Below are positions 52,675 through 61,515 of a DNA stretch of 64,000 nucleotides, piece after piece (position 1 is the first letter of the stretch; each line of letters begins with the position of its first letter). Location of the stretch: NCBI RefSeq assembly GCF_003205575.1, contig NZ_PYBW01000024.1:31753-95752 (forward strand), written 5' to 3'. The DNA is from Streptomyces tateyamensis (GTDB lineage: Bacteria > Actinomycetota > Actinomycetes > Streptomycetales > Streptomycetaceae). The notes under the pieces were generated by a model. That model did no database searches and was not told where the DNA came from. It worked only from the letters and a program-made list of their open reading frames with translations. Made by a program: the position numbers and the translations under genes.

Positions 52675-53538
52675 ATGACCACGACCGCACCGAACCCGGC
52701 CCAGGTCCTGCGCACCGCCTTCCAGAAGTCGGTGGCCAACTACTGGAACACCAACCAGGAGGATCCGGTCAACCTGCGGCTGGGCGAGGTCGACGGCCTG
52801 TACCACCACCACTACGGCCTGGGCGAGTACGACCCCTCGGTGCTGGCCGGCCCGGAGGAGACCAGGCCGCAGCGCATGATCAACGAGATGCACCGGCTGG
52901 AGACCGCCCAGGCCGAGGTGCTGCTCTCCCAGCTCGGCGCGGTCGGCCCGCAGCACAAGCTGCTGGACGCCGGATCCGGCCGCGGCGGCACCAGCATCAT
53001 GGCCAACGCGCGGTTCGGCTGCGAGATCGACGGGGTGTCGATCTCGGAGTACCAGGTCGGCTTCGCCAACGAGCAGGCGCAGCTGCGCGGGGTCTCCGAC
53101 AAGGTGCGCTTCCACTTCCGCAACATGCTGGACACCGGCCTGGAGACCGGCTCGCGCAAGGCGATCTGGACCAACGAGACCACCATGTACGTGGACCTGT
53201 ACGAGGCCTTCGCCGAGTTCTCCCGGCTGCTGGAGTTCGGCGGCCGCTACGTCTGCATCACCGGCTGCTACAACGACGTGACCGGCCTGCGGTCCAAGGC
53301 GGTCAGCCAGATCGACCAGCACTACATCTGCAACATCCACGCCCGCAGCGAGTACTTCAAGGCGATGGCGGCGAACAACCTGGTGCCGATCTCCGTGGTG
53401 GACCTGACCGCGGACACCATCCCGTACTGGGAGCTGCGGGCGCAGTCCTCGGTGGCGACCGGCATCGAGGAGCCGTTCCTGACGGCGTACAAGGAGGGCA
53501 GCTTCCACTACCTGATGATCGTCGCCGACAAGGCCTGA
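52675..53538 (+). CDS. Geranyl diphosphate 2-C-methyltransferase
   Basis: A 287-residue SAM enzyme that methylates geranyl diphosphate at C2, giving the precursor of C11 terpenoids such as 2-methylisoborneol. Full length and motifs: WNTNQEDPVNLRLGEVDGLYHHHYGLGEYD, SAM motif LLDAGSGRGGTSIMANARFG, NETTMYVDLYEAFAEFSRLLEFGGRYVCITGCYND and the end EPFLTAYKEGSFHYLMIVADKA. It lies 70 bases after the shell gene, with ACGGAG before ATG. The usual order is shell, cyclase, methyltransferase; the cyclase would be expected in this gap, which is too short. Confidence 0.93.
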   Translation: MTTTAPNPAQVLRTAFQKSVANYWNTNQEDPVNLRLGEVDGLYHHHYGLGEYDPSVLAGPEETRPQRMINEMHRLETAQAEVLLSQLGAVGPQHKLLDAGSGRGGTSIMANARFGCEIDGVSISEYQVGFANEQAQLRGVSDKVRFHFRNMLDTGLETGSRKAIWTNETTMYVDLYEAFAEFSRLLEFGGRYVCITGCYNDVTGLRSKAVSQIDQHYICNIHARSEYFKAMAANNLVPISVVDLTADTIPYWELRAQSSVATGIEEPFLTAYKEGSFHYLMIVADKA

Positions 53539-53593
53539 CGGGTCCTCAAGGCGGGCCGGGCCGCCCGGCCCCCGTCCCCGTCACTCCGGTGCT

Positions 53594-53628
53594 CCTGGCC
53601 CGGCCGCGCTGTGGGCGGCCGGGCCAGG
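53594..53628. terminator. Perfect 14-bp hairpin between convergent genes
   Basis: CCTGGCCCGGCCGC and GCGGCCGGGCCAGG with a seven-base loop, between the stops of the methyltransferase and the convergent O-methyltransferase. Strong terminator-type hairpin, no T-tract. Confidence 0.8.
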
Positions 53629-53634
53629 CCCGCG

Positions 53635-54303
53635 TCAGCCGCCGACCCGGATTAGGGTGAAGCCGTCGTAGCCCTTGCTGCCGACCGTCTGCACCGCGGT
53701 GGCCTCCAGCTGGGGGTGGGCGGCGACCAGCTCGTGCATCCGGCGGACGCCGAGCACCGACGGATCCTGGCTGTCGGCGTCGGCGACCGCGCCGCCGCGG
53801 ATCACGTTGTCCACGATGATCAGCGAGCCGGGGCGGGTCAGCTTGAGCGAGAAGTCCAGGTACTCGGGGATGCTGGCCTTGTCCGCGTCGATGAAGACCA
53901 GGTCGAAGGGCTCGGCCCCGTCGTCGACCAGCTCGGCCAGGCTGTCGGCGGCCCGTCCGGTGCGCACCTCGGCCACCTTCTCCAGGCCGGCCTCGTGCAG
54001 GTTGGCCCGGGCCACGGCGGCGTGCGCCGGGGAGAGCTCCAGCGAGACCAGCCGGCCGTCGGCGGGCAGCGCGCGGCCCAGCCAGATCGCGCTGTAGCCG
54101 CCGAGCGAGCCGATCTCCAGGATCCGGCGGGCGCCGATGCTCGCGGCGAGCAGGTTGAGCAGCTTGCCCTGGGTGGGCGATACCGCGATCTCGGGCAGGC
54201 CTGCCTTGGCGCTGGTGGCCAGCGCGGCGGTCAGTGCCGCGTCCTCGCCGATCAGCACCTCGTTCAGGTAGCCGTCCACCGCGGTCCACTGCTGCTGGGT
54301 CAT
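53635..54303 (-). CDS. Class I SAM-dependent O-methyltransferase (catechol OMT-like)
   Basis: A 222-residue enzyme. Motifs: SPTQGKLLNLLAASIGARRILEIGSLGGYSAIWLGRALP (SAM site), LVSLELSPAHAAVARANLHEAG, FDLVFIDADKASIPEYLDFSL (acidic metal ligand) and IIVDNVIRGGAV. This is the Mg-dependent caffeoyl/catechol OMT family. The substrate is unknown. Convergent with the encapsulin operon, so not clearly part of it. Confidence 0.92.
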   Translation of the reverse strand: MTQQQWTAVDGYLNEVLIGEDAALTAALATSAKAGLPEIAVSPTQGKLLNLLAASIGARRILEIGSLGGYSAIWLGRALPADGRLVSLELSPAHAAVARANLHEAGLEKVAEVRTGRAADSLAELVDDGAEPFDLVFIDADKASIPEYLDFSLKLTRPGSLIIVDNVIRGGAVADADSQDPSVLGVRRMHELVAAHPQLEATAVQTVGSKGYDGFTLIRVGG

Positions 54304-54362
54304 CGGGTCCTCCGCTTCGCTCGCCGGTTGTTGCCGGTCAGGATCCTACGCGGAGCTGATGG

Positions 54363-55055
54363 TCACTCACCTGTGCCGATCCCGGCCCCCGCGGCCTCGA
54401 CGGCCTCGCCGCTGTCGGCGGCCGTCGAGGCCTGCTCCGCCTGCCGGGCGGCGTGCGCCTTGGCGGCGCGGTGCTTGAACACCAGGCCGGAGACGGCGCC
54501 GCCGACCACGGCCAGCCCCAGCCCGACGTAGGAGAAGCCCTGCAGGTACTGCTCGACCCCCTTGCCCACGTAGTAGACGGCCACCGTGGTGCCGCCGGCC
54601 CAGAGCACGCCGCCGAGCACGTTGGCGACCAGGAACCGCCAGTAGGCCATCTTCAGCGCGCCGGCCAGCGGGCCCGCGAAGATCCGCAGCAGGGCGATGA
54701 AACGGCCGAAGAAGACCGCCCACATGCCCCAGCGGTGGAAGGCGTTCTCGGCGGTGGCCAGGTGCTCGGGCCCGAAGTGCCGGGGGAACCGGCGCCCCAG
54801 CTTCTCGAACAGCGGCTTGCCGTACCGGCGGCCGATCGCGTAACCGATCGAGTCGCCGATGATCGCGCCGGCGCTGGCGCAGACCGCGAGCAGCACCGGG
54901 TCGACCACGCCCTTGGAAGCCATCAGACCGGCCGCGACCAGGGCGATCTCCCCGGGCAGCGGGATGCCGAGGCTCTCCGCGCCGATGATCAGGGCGATCA
55001 GCGCGTACACCGCGGCGGGCGGGACGCTCTGGATCCACGCGTCGATGTGCAGCAA
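54363..55055 (-). CDS. DedA family membrane protein
   Basis: A 230-residue membrane protein. TTG 55055 with GGAGG 8 bases upstream gives MLHIDAWIQSVPPAAVYALIALI. Signature: AESLGIPLPGEIALVAAGLMASKG, IIGDSIGYAIGRRYGKPLFEKLG and FFGRFIALLRIFAGPLAGALKM. DedA proteins include undecaprenyl-phosphate flippases. Ala-rich C-terminal tail beyond the last helix. Confidence 0.9.
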   Translation of the reverse strand: MLHIDAWIQSVPPAAVYALIALIIGAESLGIPLPGEIALVAAGLMASKGVVDPVLLAVCASAGAIIGDSIGYAIGRRYGKPLFEKLGRRFPRHFGPEHLATAENAFHRWGMWAVFFGRFIALLRIFAGPLAGALKMAYWRFLVANVLGGVLWAGGTTVAVYYVGKGVEQYLQGFSYVGLGLAVVGGAVSGLVFKHRAAKAHAARQAEQASTAADSGEAVEAAGAGIGTGE

Positions 55056-55195
55056 GGCGGGGTCCTCCACGAGAAGCGGTCGGGGCTGGTCGGCCGGTCG
55101 GTCGGGCAGCGGGCCGCCCTGGTAGGGCAGCCTATCCGCTGCCCCTGGCCCGAACGGTTTGCCAGCCCTTTGGGTTCCCGGACCCCGCGCTCGGG

Positions 55196-56515
55196 CTACC
55201 GCCCGGCCTGCGGCGCCGGTCCGAGCACCCGGTCCAGGTAGGGGTTGGCGAAGACGCCGCTCGGGTCCACGGCGTCGCGCACCGCGAGGAACTCGTCGAA
55301 GTGCGGGTAGCGCGGCCGCAGCTCCGCGGCGGTGAGGGTGTGCATCTTGCCCCAGTGCGGGCGGCCGCCGAACTCGGCGAGGATCCGCTGGCAGGCCTGG
55401 AAGTACCGCTGGTGCGGCATCCGGTGGTACTGGTGGAAGGCGATGTAGCAGTTCTCCCGTCCCTGGGCGGTGGAGAGCCAGATGTCGTCGGCGGCGACGA
55501 AGCGGACCTCCAACGGGAAGATGATCCGCTCGTCGTGCCGGTCGACCCAGTCCTTGATCGCCCGCAGCGCCTCGGTGGTGTGCTCGCGCGGGATGGCGAA
55601 CTCGCCCTCCAGGAAGCGGACCTCGCGCGGGGAGGCGAAGACGCGGTAGGACAGGTCGGTCCACTCGCGCGCCGACATCGCCTTGGCCGCGAACCGGGCG
55701 ATCGGGCGCACGGTCGCCGGGAACCGGGTGCCGATCCGGCACAGTGCCTCGAAGCCGGGACCGTTGAGCGCGGCGTCCAGGCGGCGGGTCAGCTCGGGGA
55801 CGGGGCTCAGCGCGGTGTCGCCGGGCAGCCGGGTGAACCGGCGGGTCAGCGAGGTGGTGCTGTGCGGGAACCAGAAGAACTCGAAGTGGTCGTTGTCGTC
55901 CGCCAGTTCGTGCACCTGGTCGAGCACCTCGGCGATCGGCCGGGCGGTGTCGCGCACCTGCAGGGCGAACAGCGGCACGCACTGCAGGGTGACCTGGGTG
56001 ATCACGCCGAGGGCGCCGAGGCCGATCCGGGCGGCGGCGAACAGCTCGGGGCGCTCGGTGGCCGAACAGTGCGTCACCGTGCCGTCGGCGAGCACCAGTT
56101 GGAGACCGCGGACCTGGGTGGCGATGCCGCCGAACCGGACGCTGGAGCCGTGGGTGCCGGTGGAGATCGCGCCGGAGACGGTCTGGCGGTCGATGTCGCC
56201 GAGGATCTCCATGGCCAACCCGTGCTCGGCGAGCAGCGGGTTGAGCCGCCACAGCGGCATGCCGGCGCCGACCGTGACCAGTCCACTGGCCGCATCCACC
56301 GCCACCAACTGGTCGAGGCGGTCCATCCGCAGCTGGACGCCGGGCGCGACGGCCACCGGGCTGAACGAGTGGCCGGAGCCGATCGCCTTGACCGCCAGCC
56401 CGTCCTGGACCGCGCCGGCCACGGCCGCGGCCACCGCGCCGGCGTCCGGCGGAGTGACCACCCGCGCGGGCCGGGCCTGCTCGTTGCCCGCCCAGTTGCG
56501 CCACGTGCCCGTCAT
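55196..56515 (-). CDS. FAD-linked D-arabinono-1,4-lactone oxidase-like enzyme
   Basis: A 439-residue flavoprotein. The VAO-type FAD domain begins RVVTPPDAGAVAAAVAGAVQDGLAVKAIGSGHSF and holds MEILGDIDRQTVSGAISTGTHGSS, as in L-gulono/D-arabinono-lactone oxidases; the ALO domain ends HWGKMHTLTAAELRPRYPHFDEFLAVRDAVDPSGVFANPYL. These enzymes oxidise aldonolactones or alditols. Divergent with the aldolase-like gene at 56701, the common actinobacterial pair; they probably share the TetR at 57984. Confidence 0.9.
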   Translation of the reverse strand: MTGTWRNWAGNEQARPARVVTPPDAGAVAAAVAGAVQDGLAVKAIGSGHSFSPVAVAPGVQLRMDRLDQLVAVDAASGLVTVGAGMPLWRLNPLLAEHGLAMEILGDIDRQTVSGAISTGTHGSSVRFGGIATQVRGLQLVLADGTVTHCSATERPELFAAARIGLGALGVITQVTLQCVPLFALQVRDTARPIAEVLDQVHELADDNDHFEFFWFPHSTTSLTRRFTRLPGDTALSPVPELTRRLDAALNGPGFEALCRIGTRFPATVRPIARFAAKAMSAREWTDLSYRVFASPREVRFLEGEFAIPREHTTEALRAIKDWVDRHDERIIFPLEVRFVAADDIWLSTAQGRENCYIAFHQYHRMPHQRYFQACQRILAEFGGRPHWGKMHTLTAAELRPRYPHFDEFLAVRDAVDPSGVFANPYLDRVLGPAPQAGR

Positions 56516-56700
56516 GTCCGGGTCCTCTCGGCTCTGCTCAGCCGGGTCCGGCTCAGCTCGGTCCAGCTTGGTGAATTGCGAGGAAGAATGAACTTGGACT
56601 GATGTCCAAGTCAAGCGTCCAAGAGTCTTGACTTGCCCGCCCGGCCGGGCCAGGGTTGCGCCCACCCGACACGGGGCCGGGCCGAGGAGAGGACCGTCCG

Positions 56701-57894
56701 TTGAGCATCGACCGGCTGCACCAGGCGACCGCCGCGCTGACCCCGCCGTTCGCGGTGGTCGATCTGGACGCCATGCACGCGAACACCACCCAACTCGTCC
56801 GCCGGGCCGGCGGCAAGCCGATCCGGCTGGCCAGCAAGTCGCTGCGCTGCCGGGACCTGATCGAGCGGGTGCTGCGGGTGCCGGGCTTCGACGGCGTGCT
56901 CGCCTTCACCCTGCCCGAGGCGCTCTGGCTGGCCGCCACCCTGGCTCCGGAACTCGGCGACATCGTGGTCGGCTACCCCTGCGTGGACCCAGAGCCGCTG
57001 CGCGCCCTGGCCGCCGACGAGCAGGCCGCCGCCCGGGTGGCGCTGATGGTGGACGGCGTCGAGCAGCTGGACCTGATCTGCGCGGCCGTCGGCCCGGACG
57101 GCCCGCCGCTGCGGATCTGCCTGGACCTGGACGCCTCGCTGCGCCTGCTCGGCGGCCGGCTGCACCTGGGCATGCGCCGCTCCCCGCTGCACGCCCCGGC
57201 CGAGGCGGCCGCACTGGCCCGCGCCGTGCTGGCCCGGCCGCGGCTGCGCCTGGTCGGCGTGATGTCCTACGAGGGCCAGATCGCCGGCCTCGCCGACAAC
57301 CGCCCCGACAAGCCGCTGCTGCGCACCGGGGTGCGCGCGATGCAGCACCTGTCCCGGCGCGAGCTCGCCGACCGCCGGCACGCCGCGGTCCGGGCGGTGC
57401 AGGCGGTGGCGCCGCTGGAGTTCGTCAACGGCGGCGGCACCGGAAGCCTGGAGAGCACCGCCGCGGAGGCCGCGGTGACCGAACTGGCCGCCGGCTCCGG
57501 GGTCTACGCCCCCGTGCTGTTCGACCACTACCGGGTGTTCACCCCGCGCCCGGCCGCCTACTTCGCACTGACCGTCTCCCGCCGCCCGGCCCGCGGGCAC
57601 GTCACGGTGCTGGGCGGCGGCTGGATCGCCTCCGGCCCGGCCGGCCCGGACCGGCTGCCCACCCCGGTCTGGCCGCCCGGCCTGAGCCTGGTGCCCACCG
57701 AGGGCGCGGGCGAGGTGCAGACCCCGCTCACCGGCGTGGCGGCCGACAGCCTGCGCCTGGGCGACCGGGTCTGGTTCCGGCACGCCAAGGCCGGCGAGCT
57801 GTGCGAGCGGGTGAACCTGCTGCACCTGGTGGAGGACGGCCGGATCGTGGGCGAGGTGCCGACCTACCGCGGCGAGGGCCACGCGTTCCTGTAA
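56701..57894 (+). CDS. PLP-dependent alanine-racemase-fold deaminase/aldolase
   Basis: A 397-residue enzyme from TTG 56701, with GAGGAGAGG upstream (an earlier start at 56656 is less likely). The PLP barrel begins FAVVDLDAMHANTTQLVRRAGGKPIRLASKSLRCRDLI, with Lys in LASKSL as the Schiff-base candidate. Other motifs: FDGVLAFTLPEALWLA, CLDLDASLRLLGGRLHLG, FVNGGGTGSLEST, VLGGGWIASGP. This matches the D-threonine aldolase/deaminase-like group common in actinobacteria beside the lactone oxidase. The natural substrate is not known. Confidence 0.88.
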   Translation: MSIDRLHQATAALTPPFAVVDLDAMHANTTQLVRRAGGKPIRLASKSLRCRDLIERVLRVPGFDGVLAFTLPEALWLAATLAPELGDIVVGYPCVDPEPLRALAADEQAAARVALMVDGVEQLDLICAAVGPDGPPLRICLDLDASLRLLGGRLHLGMRRSPLHAPAEAAALARAVLARPRLRLVGVMSYEGQIAGLADNRPDKPLLRTGVRAMQHLSRRELADRRHAAVRAVQAVAPLEFVNGGGTGSLESTAAEAAVTELAAGSGVYAPVLFDHYRVFTPRPAAYFALTVSRRPARGHVTVLGGGWIASGPAGPDRLPTPVWPPGLSLVPTEGAGEVQTPLTGVAADSLRLGDRVWFRHAKAGELCERVNLLHLVEDGRIVGEVPTYRGEGHAFL

Positions 57895-57983
57895 CGTGCC
57901 CCGCCTGGAAGACGTCGAAGGCGGCCGAACCGTTGAAGCAATCGAGGCCGTCGAAGCCGCCGATCGAGACCTGGGAGCCGCGC

Positions 57984-58586
57984 ATGAGCCGTCGTTCGGC
58001 CGAGGAGCGCCGCGAGGAGCTGATCGAGGCGGCGATCCGGGTGATGATCCGCGACGGGGTGGCCCGCACCACCACCCGGGCCATCGTCGGCGAGGCCGGG
58101 CTGCCGCTCGGGGCCTTCCACTACTGCTTCCGCTCCAAGGAGGAGCTGCTGCAGAGCGTGATCGAGCGGATCATGGTGCGGGCGCTGGCCCCGGCGGTCG
58201 CCTCGGCGGTGGCGGGCGCGCCGGTCGCGACGGTGGTGCACACCACCCTGGGCGCCTACTGGGAGCGGATCCGCCAGGCCCCGGACGAGCACCTGCTGAC
58301 CTACGAGCTGACCCAGTACGCGCTGCGCCAGCCGGAGCTGGCCGAGCTGGCCCGCCGTCAGTACCGGCACTACCTGGACGTGTCGCAGAGCTCGCTGGAG
58401 ACCATGGCCGAGCTGGCCGGCATCGAGTGGACCGTCCCGGCGCCGGTGCTGGCCCGGTTCGCCCTCGGCGTGCTGGACGGCCTGACCCTGACCTGGCTGC
58501 TCGACCGCGACGACGCGCTGGCCGACGCGGCGCTGGCCCAGTACGCCGACTACCTGCTCTCGGTGGCCCGACCGCGCGAGCCCTGA
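57984..58586 (+). CDS. TetR family regulator
   Basis: A 200-residue repressor 90 bases after the aldolase gene in the same direction. HTH: RREELIEAAIRVMIRDGVARTTTRAIVGEAGLPLGAFHYCFRSKEELLQSV. C-terminal domain of the TetR_C_6 type (LLTYELTQYALRQPELAELARRQYRHYL). Likely controls the lactone oxidase/aldolase divergon. Confidence 0.9.
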   Translation: MSRRSAEERREELIEAAIRVMIRDGVARTTTRAIVGEAGLPLGAFHYCFRSKEELLQSVIERIMVRALAPAVASAVAGAPVATVVHTTLGAYWERIRQAPDEHLLTYELTQYALRQPELAELARRQYRHYLDVSQSSLETMAELAGIEWTVPAPVLARFALGVLDGLTLTWLLDRDDALADAALAQYADYLLSVARPREP

Positions 58587-58660
58587 GGCCGCAGCGTTTC
58601 CGAGGCACGCATCGCTGCGCAAAGTATTCAGTCAAATCCCGCAGCAGTTTGCAGAAATGA

Positions 58661-58690
58661 CGCAAATACTTGCGCTGAATGCCCTACACT
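58661..58690 (+). promoter_or_regulatory. LacI-type operator overlapping a leaderless promoter
   Basis: CGCAA-ATAC-TTGCG is a perfect dyad at 58661-58674. TACACT at 58685-58690 is a good -10 box whose start point would be the A of ATG 58697. A related half site GCGCAA lies at 58617-58622. The operator would block the -35 region, giving autorepression. Confidence 0.6.
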
Positions 58691-58696
58691 CCAGCC

Positions 58697-59710
58697 ATGA
58701 CACGACGACTTGCCGAGGTGGCCAAGAAGGTCGGGGTGAGCGAGGCAACCGTCAGCCGGGTGCTGAACGAGAAGCCGGGCGTCTCCGACTCGACCAGGGA
58801 AGCAGTGCTCACCGCACTGGACGTACTCGGCTACGAGCGGCCGACCCAGCTGCGCGGCGAGCGGGCCCGGCTGGTCGGTCTGGTGCTGCCCGAGCTGAGC
58901 AACCCGATCTTCCCGGCCTTCGCCGAGGCGGTCGGCGGCGCGCTGGCCGGCCAGGGGCTCACCCCGGTGCTCTGCACGCAGACGGCGGGCGGTGTCTCCG
59001 AGGCCGACTACGTCGAGTTCCTGCTCGCCCAGCAGGTCTCCGGCGTGGTCTTCTTCGGCGGCCTGTACGCCCAGCGCGACGCCCAGCACGAGCACTACGC
59101 CCGGCTGGCCGAGCGCGGCCTGCCGACCGTGCTGCTCAACGCCGCCATCGACGGCCTGGACTTCTGCCAGGTCTCCTGCGACGACGCGGTCGCCACCGAG
59201 CAGGCGGTGGGCCACCTGCGGCAGTTGGGGCACAGCCGGATCGGCCTGGTGCTCGGCCCGTCCGACCACATCCCCTCCCAGCGCAAGCTGGCCGCCGCGC
59301 GCGCGACCATGGCGCGGTTCGGCCTGGAGCTGCCCGACCACCACATCGAGCGGGCGCTGTTCGGCCTGGAGGGCGGGCAGGCCGCCACCACCCGGCTGCT
59401 GCGCCGCGGCATCACCGGCGTGGTCTGCGCCAGCGACCCGCTCGCACTGGGCGCGGTGCGCGCGGTGCGCCGGGCCGGGCTCTCGGTGCCGGACGACGTC
59501 TCGGTGATCGGCTACGACGACTCCTCGTTCATGATGTGCACCGACCCGCCGCTGACCACCGTGCGCCAGCCGATCGACGCGATGGGCCGGGCCGTGGTGG
59601 ACCTGCTGGTCGGCGAGATCTCCGGCGTCCGGGTGACCCACGACGAGCTGCTCTTCGAGCCCGAACTGGTGGTGCGCGGCTCCACCGCCCCGGTCCGCGA
59701 ACGGAGCTGA
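58697..59710 (+). CDS. LacI family regulator
   Basis: A 337-residue sugar-type repressor. ATG 58697 gives the canonical N-terminus TRRLAEVAKKVGVSEATVSRVLNEKPGVSD; the longer frame from 58679 adds six residues without a ribosome site. Effector domain: RLVGLVLPELSNPIFPAFAEAVG, GVVCASDPLALGAVRAVRRAG and VPDDVSVIGYDDSSFM. No ribosome site is present and the -10 box ends six bases before the ATG, so it is probably leaderless. No sugar uptake genes are next to it; targets lie elsewhere. Confidence 0.93.
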   Translation: MTRRLAEVAKKVGVSEATVSRVLNEKPGVSDSTREAVLTALDVLGYERPTQLRGERARLVGLVLPELSNPIFPAFAEAVGGALAGQGLTPVLCTQTAGGVSEADYVEFLLAQQVSGVVFFGGLYAQRDAQHEHYARLAERGLPTVLLNAAIDGLDFCQVSCDDAVATEQAVGHLRQLGHSRIGLVLGPSDHIPSQRKLAAARATMARFGLELPDHHIERALFGLEGGQAATTRLLRRGITGVVCASDPLALGAVRAVRRAGLSVPDDVSVIGYDDSSFMMCTDPPLTTVRQPIDAMGRAVVDLLVGEISGVRVTHDELLFEPELVVRGSTAPVRERS

Positions 59711-59760
59711 CCCGCCGTGGCACGTCACCGCACGGGTAGCTGGTTCGCCACACTGGGCGG

Positions 59761-60720
59761 ATGAGCGCGCCGTCTGCCGAAACCGCCCTCGAACCCCTCC
59801 GGGGCCCTCTGACGGGCTACTGCTACCGGATGCTCGGCGCCGCCGGCGAGGTCGATGACGCGGTGCAGGAGACACTGCTGCGCGCCCACCGGAACCTCCA
59901 CCGCTACGACTGCGCCCGGGCGAGCCTGTCCACCTGGGTGCATGCCATCGCCACCAACGTCTGCCTCGACCTGCTGCGCGGGGCCGGGCGCCGGGCGCTG
60001 CCCTGGGACCTCGGCCCGGCCTCCACCACGGCCGAGTTGGGCGCACCGCTGCCTGCGACCCAGTGGGTCGAGCCGCTGGCGCACTCGCGCCTGGAGCAGG
60101 TCGCCGACCCGTCCGAGCTCGCCGTGCGCCGCGAGACGGTCCGGCTCGCCTTCGTCGCCGCCCTGCAGTGGCTCCCGCCCCGCCAGCGGGCCGCGCTGGT
60201 GCTGCGCGACGTGCTGGAGTTCACGGCGGCGGAGACCGCGCAGATCCTGGAGTGCTCCGCTGCCGCCGCCAACAGTGCCCTCCAGCGCGCCCGAGCCACC
60301 CTGGAACAGCACCGGCCTGCGCCGGCGCAGGCCGCGGACCCGGAGGACCCGGCGCAGCAGCAGCTGTTGCGCGACTACGTGGCGGCGTTCGAGTCCCACG
60401 ACGTGGACCGGCTGATCGGCCTCCTCGCGCAGGACGTGCGCTCCGGCATGCCGCCGTTCCTGTGGTGGCTGCACGGCCCGCGGCGCATCGGCGCGGCCAT
60501 GGAGGCGGGCGCGGAGTACTGCGCCGAAGACCGGATGGTGCCCGGGAGCCTCGCGAGCGGTTGCCTGACCCTCGGCCAGTACCGGCCGGACGCGGACGGC
60601 GTGCTGCGGCCCTTCGCGCTGCTGCTGCTGGAGCTGCGCGGTGATCGGGTCGCCGAGATCGTCACCTACCTGGGCTGGGGCGACCGGTTCGCGGAGTTCG
60701 GGCTGCCACCGCGGCTGTGA
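59761..60720 (+). CDS. ECF sigma factor with SnoaL-like C-terminal domain
   Basis: A 319-residue sigma factor of the SigG/SigJ-like type. Region 2: YCYRMLGAAGEVDDAVQETLLRAHRNLHRYD and STWVHAIATNVCLDLLR; region 4: LAFVAALQWLPPRQRAALVLRDVLEFTAAETAQILECSAAAANSALQRARATL. The C-terminal 110 residues (LLRDYVAAFESHDVDRLIGLLAQDV ... VTYLGWGDRFAEFGLP) are a SnoaL/NTF2-like domain that replaces an anti-sigma factor in regulating activity. Followed by a 12-bp dyad and then a DinB-like gene. Confidence 0.9.
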   Translation: MSAPSAETALEPLRGPLTGYCYRMLGAAGEVDDAVQETLLRAHRNLHRYDCARASLSTWVHAIATNVCLDLLRGAGRRALPWDLGPASTTAELGAPLPATQWVEPLAHSRLEQVADPSELAVRRETVRLAFVAALQWLPPRQRAALVLRDVLEFTAAETAQILECSAAAANSALQRARATLEQHRPAPAQAADPEDPAQQQLLRDYVAAFESHDVDRLIGLLAQDVRSGMPPFLWWLHGPRRIGAAMEAGAEYCAEDRMVPGSLASGCLTLGQYRPDADGVLRPFALLLLELRGDRVAEIVTYLGWGDRFAEFGLPPRL

Positions 60721-60774
60721 ACCACAGCTGCGAACCAATTCCGCTGCGGCCGATGAATTCCGGGTCTCCCCGTC

Positions 60775-60802
60775 GTAGCAGGAGTGACACCACTCCTGCT
60801 AC
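60775..60802. promoter_or_regulatory. Perfect 28-bp dyad between sigma factor and DinB-like gene
   Basis: GTAGCAGGAGTG and its exact complement CACTCCTGCTAC around ACAC. It lies 55 bases after the sigma stop and 20 bases ahead of ATG 60822. Either an operator of the second gene or a short terminator; the absence of a T-tract favours an operator. Confidence 0.7.
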
Positions 60803-60821
60803 CGAAAGGGACGGCACGACC

Positions 60822-61439
60822 ATGGCCATCCAGCAGACCGACCTGCAAGCCCAGACCTACGCCGAGCGTGAGCGCCTCGCCACGCTGCTCAGCGAGCTCA
60901 CCCCCGCGCAGTGGGACGCACCGTCCCTGTGCGAGGGCTGGCGCGTGCGCGAGGTCGTCGCGCACATCACCCTCCCGTTCCGGTCGGGTCCGCTGCGGTG
61001 GGTGACCGGACTGGCCTTGGCCCGCTTCTCCGTCAACCGCTACTGCGACACCGCCGCCCGCCGCGACGGTGCGCGGATGACCGGGGCCGAGCTGCTGGCC
61101 GCCCTGCGCGACAACGTCCGCCACCCCTGGCAGCCCCCGGGCGGCGGTCAGGCCGGGGCGCTCAGCCATGACGTGATCCACGGCCTCGACATCACCGAAG
61201 CGCTCGGCCTGCCGCCGGCCCCTGCCGACCGCATCGCCACCGTCCTCGCCCACTCCGACGGGCGCGGGCTGGCCTTCTTCGGCGTCGACCTCACCGGCCT
61301 CACGCTGCGCGCGACCGACGCCGACGCGGAGTTCGGCACGGGCGAGCGCGTCGTCGCGCTGCCGGCCAAGGACGTCCTGCTGACCATCACCGGCCGCCGC
61401 CCGCTGCCCGCCGCCGACCGGGCGGTACGGGCGGACTGA
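60822..61439 (+). CDS. Mycothiol-dependent maleylpyruvate isomerase family (DinB-like) protein
   Basis: A 205-residue four-helix bundle protein. MAIQQTDLQAQTYAERERLATLLSELTPAQWDAPSLCEGWRVREVVAHIT is the typical N-terminus (W..R..V.H metal His), with SHDVIHGLDITEALGL supplying further His ligands. Family members use mycothiol, present in actinobacteria, for isomerisation or detoxification. The physiological substrate is unknown. It may be a target of the preceding sigma factor. Confidence 0.88.
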   Translation: MAIQQTDLQAQTYAERERLATLLSELTPAQWDAPSLCEGWRVREVVAHITLPFRSGPLRWVTGLALARFSVNRYCDTAARRDGARMTGAELLAALRDNVRHPWQPPGGGQAGALSHDVIHGLDITEALGLPPAPADRIATVLAHSDGRGLAFFGVDLTGLTLRATDADAEFGTGERVVALPAKDVLLTITGRRPLPAADRAVRAD

Positions 61440-61515
61440 CGAAAGGTCACGGGTCGGCGCGCACCGATCTGCCGGCTGGGCCCGGCGGGGGCGCCGCGGG
61501 TTCGCGTCCTCGGAG

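Noticed and set aside
54363..56504. DedA fused to upstream sequence in a 713-residue frame
   Set aside because: TTG 55055 with GGAGG gives a normal DedA N-terminus; the extension overlaps the lactone oxidase in another frame.
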